A stretch of DNA of 6,814 nt from JANYHF01 sp031367715 (lineage in GTDB: Bacteria > Pseudomonadota > Alphaproteobacteria > Rhizobiales > Hyphomicrobiaceae): positions 1-6,814 of the forward strand of contig JANLQJ010000322.1 of the NCBI GenBank assembly GCA_031367715.1. The letters are read 5' to 3'. Below are positions 6,510 to 6,814 of the stretch, piece after piece. Made by a program: the position numbers and the translations under genes. Below the pieces are notes generated by a model, which saw only the letters and a program-made list of their open reading frames with translations, did not search any database and had not been told where the DNA came from. Position 1 is the stretch's first letter, and each line of letters starts with the position of its first letter.

Positions 6510-6577
6510 GTCAGCATAGACATCGGCTCCTCAGGCTGAGCGGAAGCTATTGGTCACTTTTCGGTTATACGGTGCAG

Positions 6578-6614
6578 CGCATAACGTAATTATGCGGCGC
6601 GCACGATTATGCGG
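6578..6614. repeat. TTATGCG inverted and direct repeat cluster
   Basis: CGCATAA (6578-6584) and TTATGCG (6590-6596) form a perfect 7-bp inverted repeat with a 5-bp centre. ATTATGCGG occurs at 6589-6597 and again at 6606-6614, a direct repeat with a 17-bp period. So the same heptamer occurs three times in 37 bp, once inverted and twice direct. From memory, similar CGCATAA/TTATGCGG arrays lie at the ends of tyrosine-recombinase-based elements in rhizobia and relatives, but I cannot confirm that here. No recombinase gene is in the window. Confidence 0.5.
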
Positions 6615-6619
6615 AGGCT

Positions 6620-6651
6620 GCGACGGGAAGCGTTGCCCGCCGCGGTTTTTT
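6620..6651 (+). terminator. Candidate intrinsic terminator
   Basis: GCGACGGG (6620-6627) pairs with CCCGCCGC (6636-6643) except for one A-C mismatch, with an 8-nt loop. It is followed by GG and six T (6646-6651). The shape fits a Rho-independent terminator on the plus strand. No plus-strand gene ends nearby, so it may be left over from a lost gene or serve an unannotated small RNA. Confidence 0.4.
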
Positions 6652-6702
6652 CGTAAGTCTCATACCGGCCAACCTATCGTTTGACTCGTGCTCGCAAGAG
6701 TA

Positions 6703-6724
6703 GGGGCGCACAGCGGTGCGCCCC
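6703..6724. repeat. REP-like palindrome, copy 1
   Basis: GGGGCGCAC (6703-6711) and GTGCGCCCC (6716-6724) are a perfect 9-bp inverted repeat around AGCG. It is nearly identical to the palindrome at 6751-6770, 26 bp downstream. Short GC-rich palindromes in intergenic DNA, often in pairs, are the hallmark of REP elements. Confidence 0.65.
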
Positions 6725-6750
6725 GCCCAGAGCTTGTTGCGCAGCTAGAA

Positions 6751-6770
6751 GGGCGCACAGCTGTGCGCCC
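6751..6770. repeat. REP-like palindrome, copy 2
   Basis: GGGCGCACAGCTGTGCGCCC is a fully self-complementary 20-bp sequence and is followed by one more C, as in copy 1. Compared with copy 1 it differs at the loop (AGCT for AGCG) and lacks one leading G. The pair may form a BIME-like unit that affects mRNA ends or supercoiling; no adjacent gene end is visible on the right. Confidence 0.65.
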
Positions 6771-6814
6771 CAACGCCAAAAACATTTTCACGAAACATAA
6801 AAGTGACAAGTGAA

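Larger units (their letters stand above)
6341..6814. other. Stretch without an intact gene; remnant and repeats only
   Basis: No full-length protein gene is recognisable between the AT-rich region and the right edge. The stretch holds a 33-codon coding-like remnant on the minus strand (6408-6509), a TTATGCG repeat cluster (6578-6614), a candidate terminator on the plus strand (6620-6651) and two REP-like palindromes (6703-6770). The mix of decayed coding sequence and repeats looks like an accessory, mobile-element-derived interval. Confidence 0.6.

Noticed and set aside
6553..6807. GTCACTTTT (6553-6561) and AAAAGTGAC (6799-6807) as terminal inverted repeats of a 255-bp element
   Set aside because: Only 9 bp match, with no flanking target duplication seen, and a match of this length in 500 bp is reasonably likely by chance. 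It is worth a glance only if the interval proves repeated elsewhere.

Overview
This window is chromosomal DNA from a GC-rich alphaproteobacterium. The clearest taxonomic evidence is the first ~393 bases: the 5' quarter of a 16S rRNA gene on the minus strand. It has a short V1 loop and an alphaproteobacterial V2/V3 pattern, closest in my memory to Hyphomicrobiales or Rhizomicrobium-type sequences. I cannot place it to genus without a database comparison. The protein genes fit this: strong GC bias at third codon positions, a TadG-like protein and a MepM-type endopeptidase.

Layout, left to right. (1) 1-393: 16S rRNA (minus), cut by the window edge. (2) 394-1080: a non-coding divergent region. 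It holds the rRNA leader with a boxA-like antitermination element, two leader hairpins and a good rrn promoter (TTGACA, 18-bp spacer, TTTAAC, A-rich upstream DNA) reading left, plus a weaker candidate promoter reading right. (3) 1081-3135: a membrane-anchored M23 peptidoglycan endopeptidase (plus). (4) 3136-3325: a 190-bp intergenic region unusually rich in repeats: three 11-bp tandem units, a perfect inverted repeat of GTTAAC sites, and a 10-bp hairpin that buries the Shine-Dalgarno sequence of the next gene. (5) 3326-4069: a short-chain dehydrogenase very like DHRS6/BDH2 and 2-keto-3-deoxy-L-fuconate dehydrogenases (plus). (6) 4094-4119: a perfect 10-bp hairpin between convergent genes, likely a bidirectional terminator. 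(7) 4163-6184: a TadG-like von Willebrand factor A protein (minus) with a large low-complexity insertion. (8) 6185-6814: an AT-rich presumed promoter region, then about 500 bp without a convincing intact gene. This last part holds a short coding-like remnant, a TTATGCG repeat cluster that looks like a mobile-element end, a candidate terminator and a pair of REP-like palindromes.

The three protein genes do not form an obvious pathway. The endopeptidase and the TadG-like protein both act in the cell envelope (wall remodelling; possibly pilus or surface assembly), and the dehydrogenase is a soluble metabolic enzyme. I see no complete novel multi-gene system. The best leads are the possible translational RNA switch ahead of the dehydrogenase, the expanded orphan TadG-like protein, and the repeat-rich right end.
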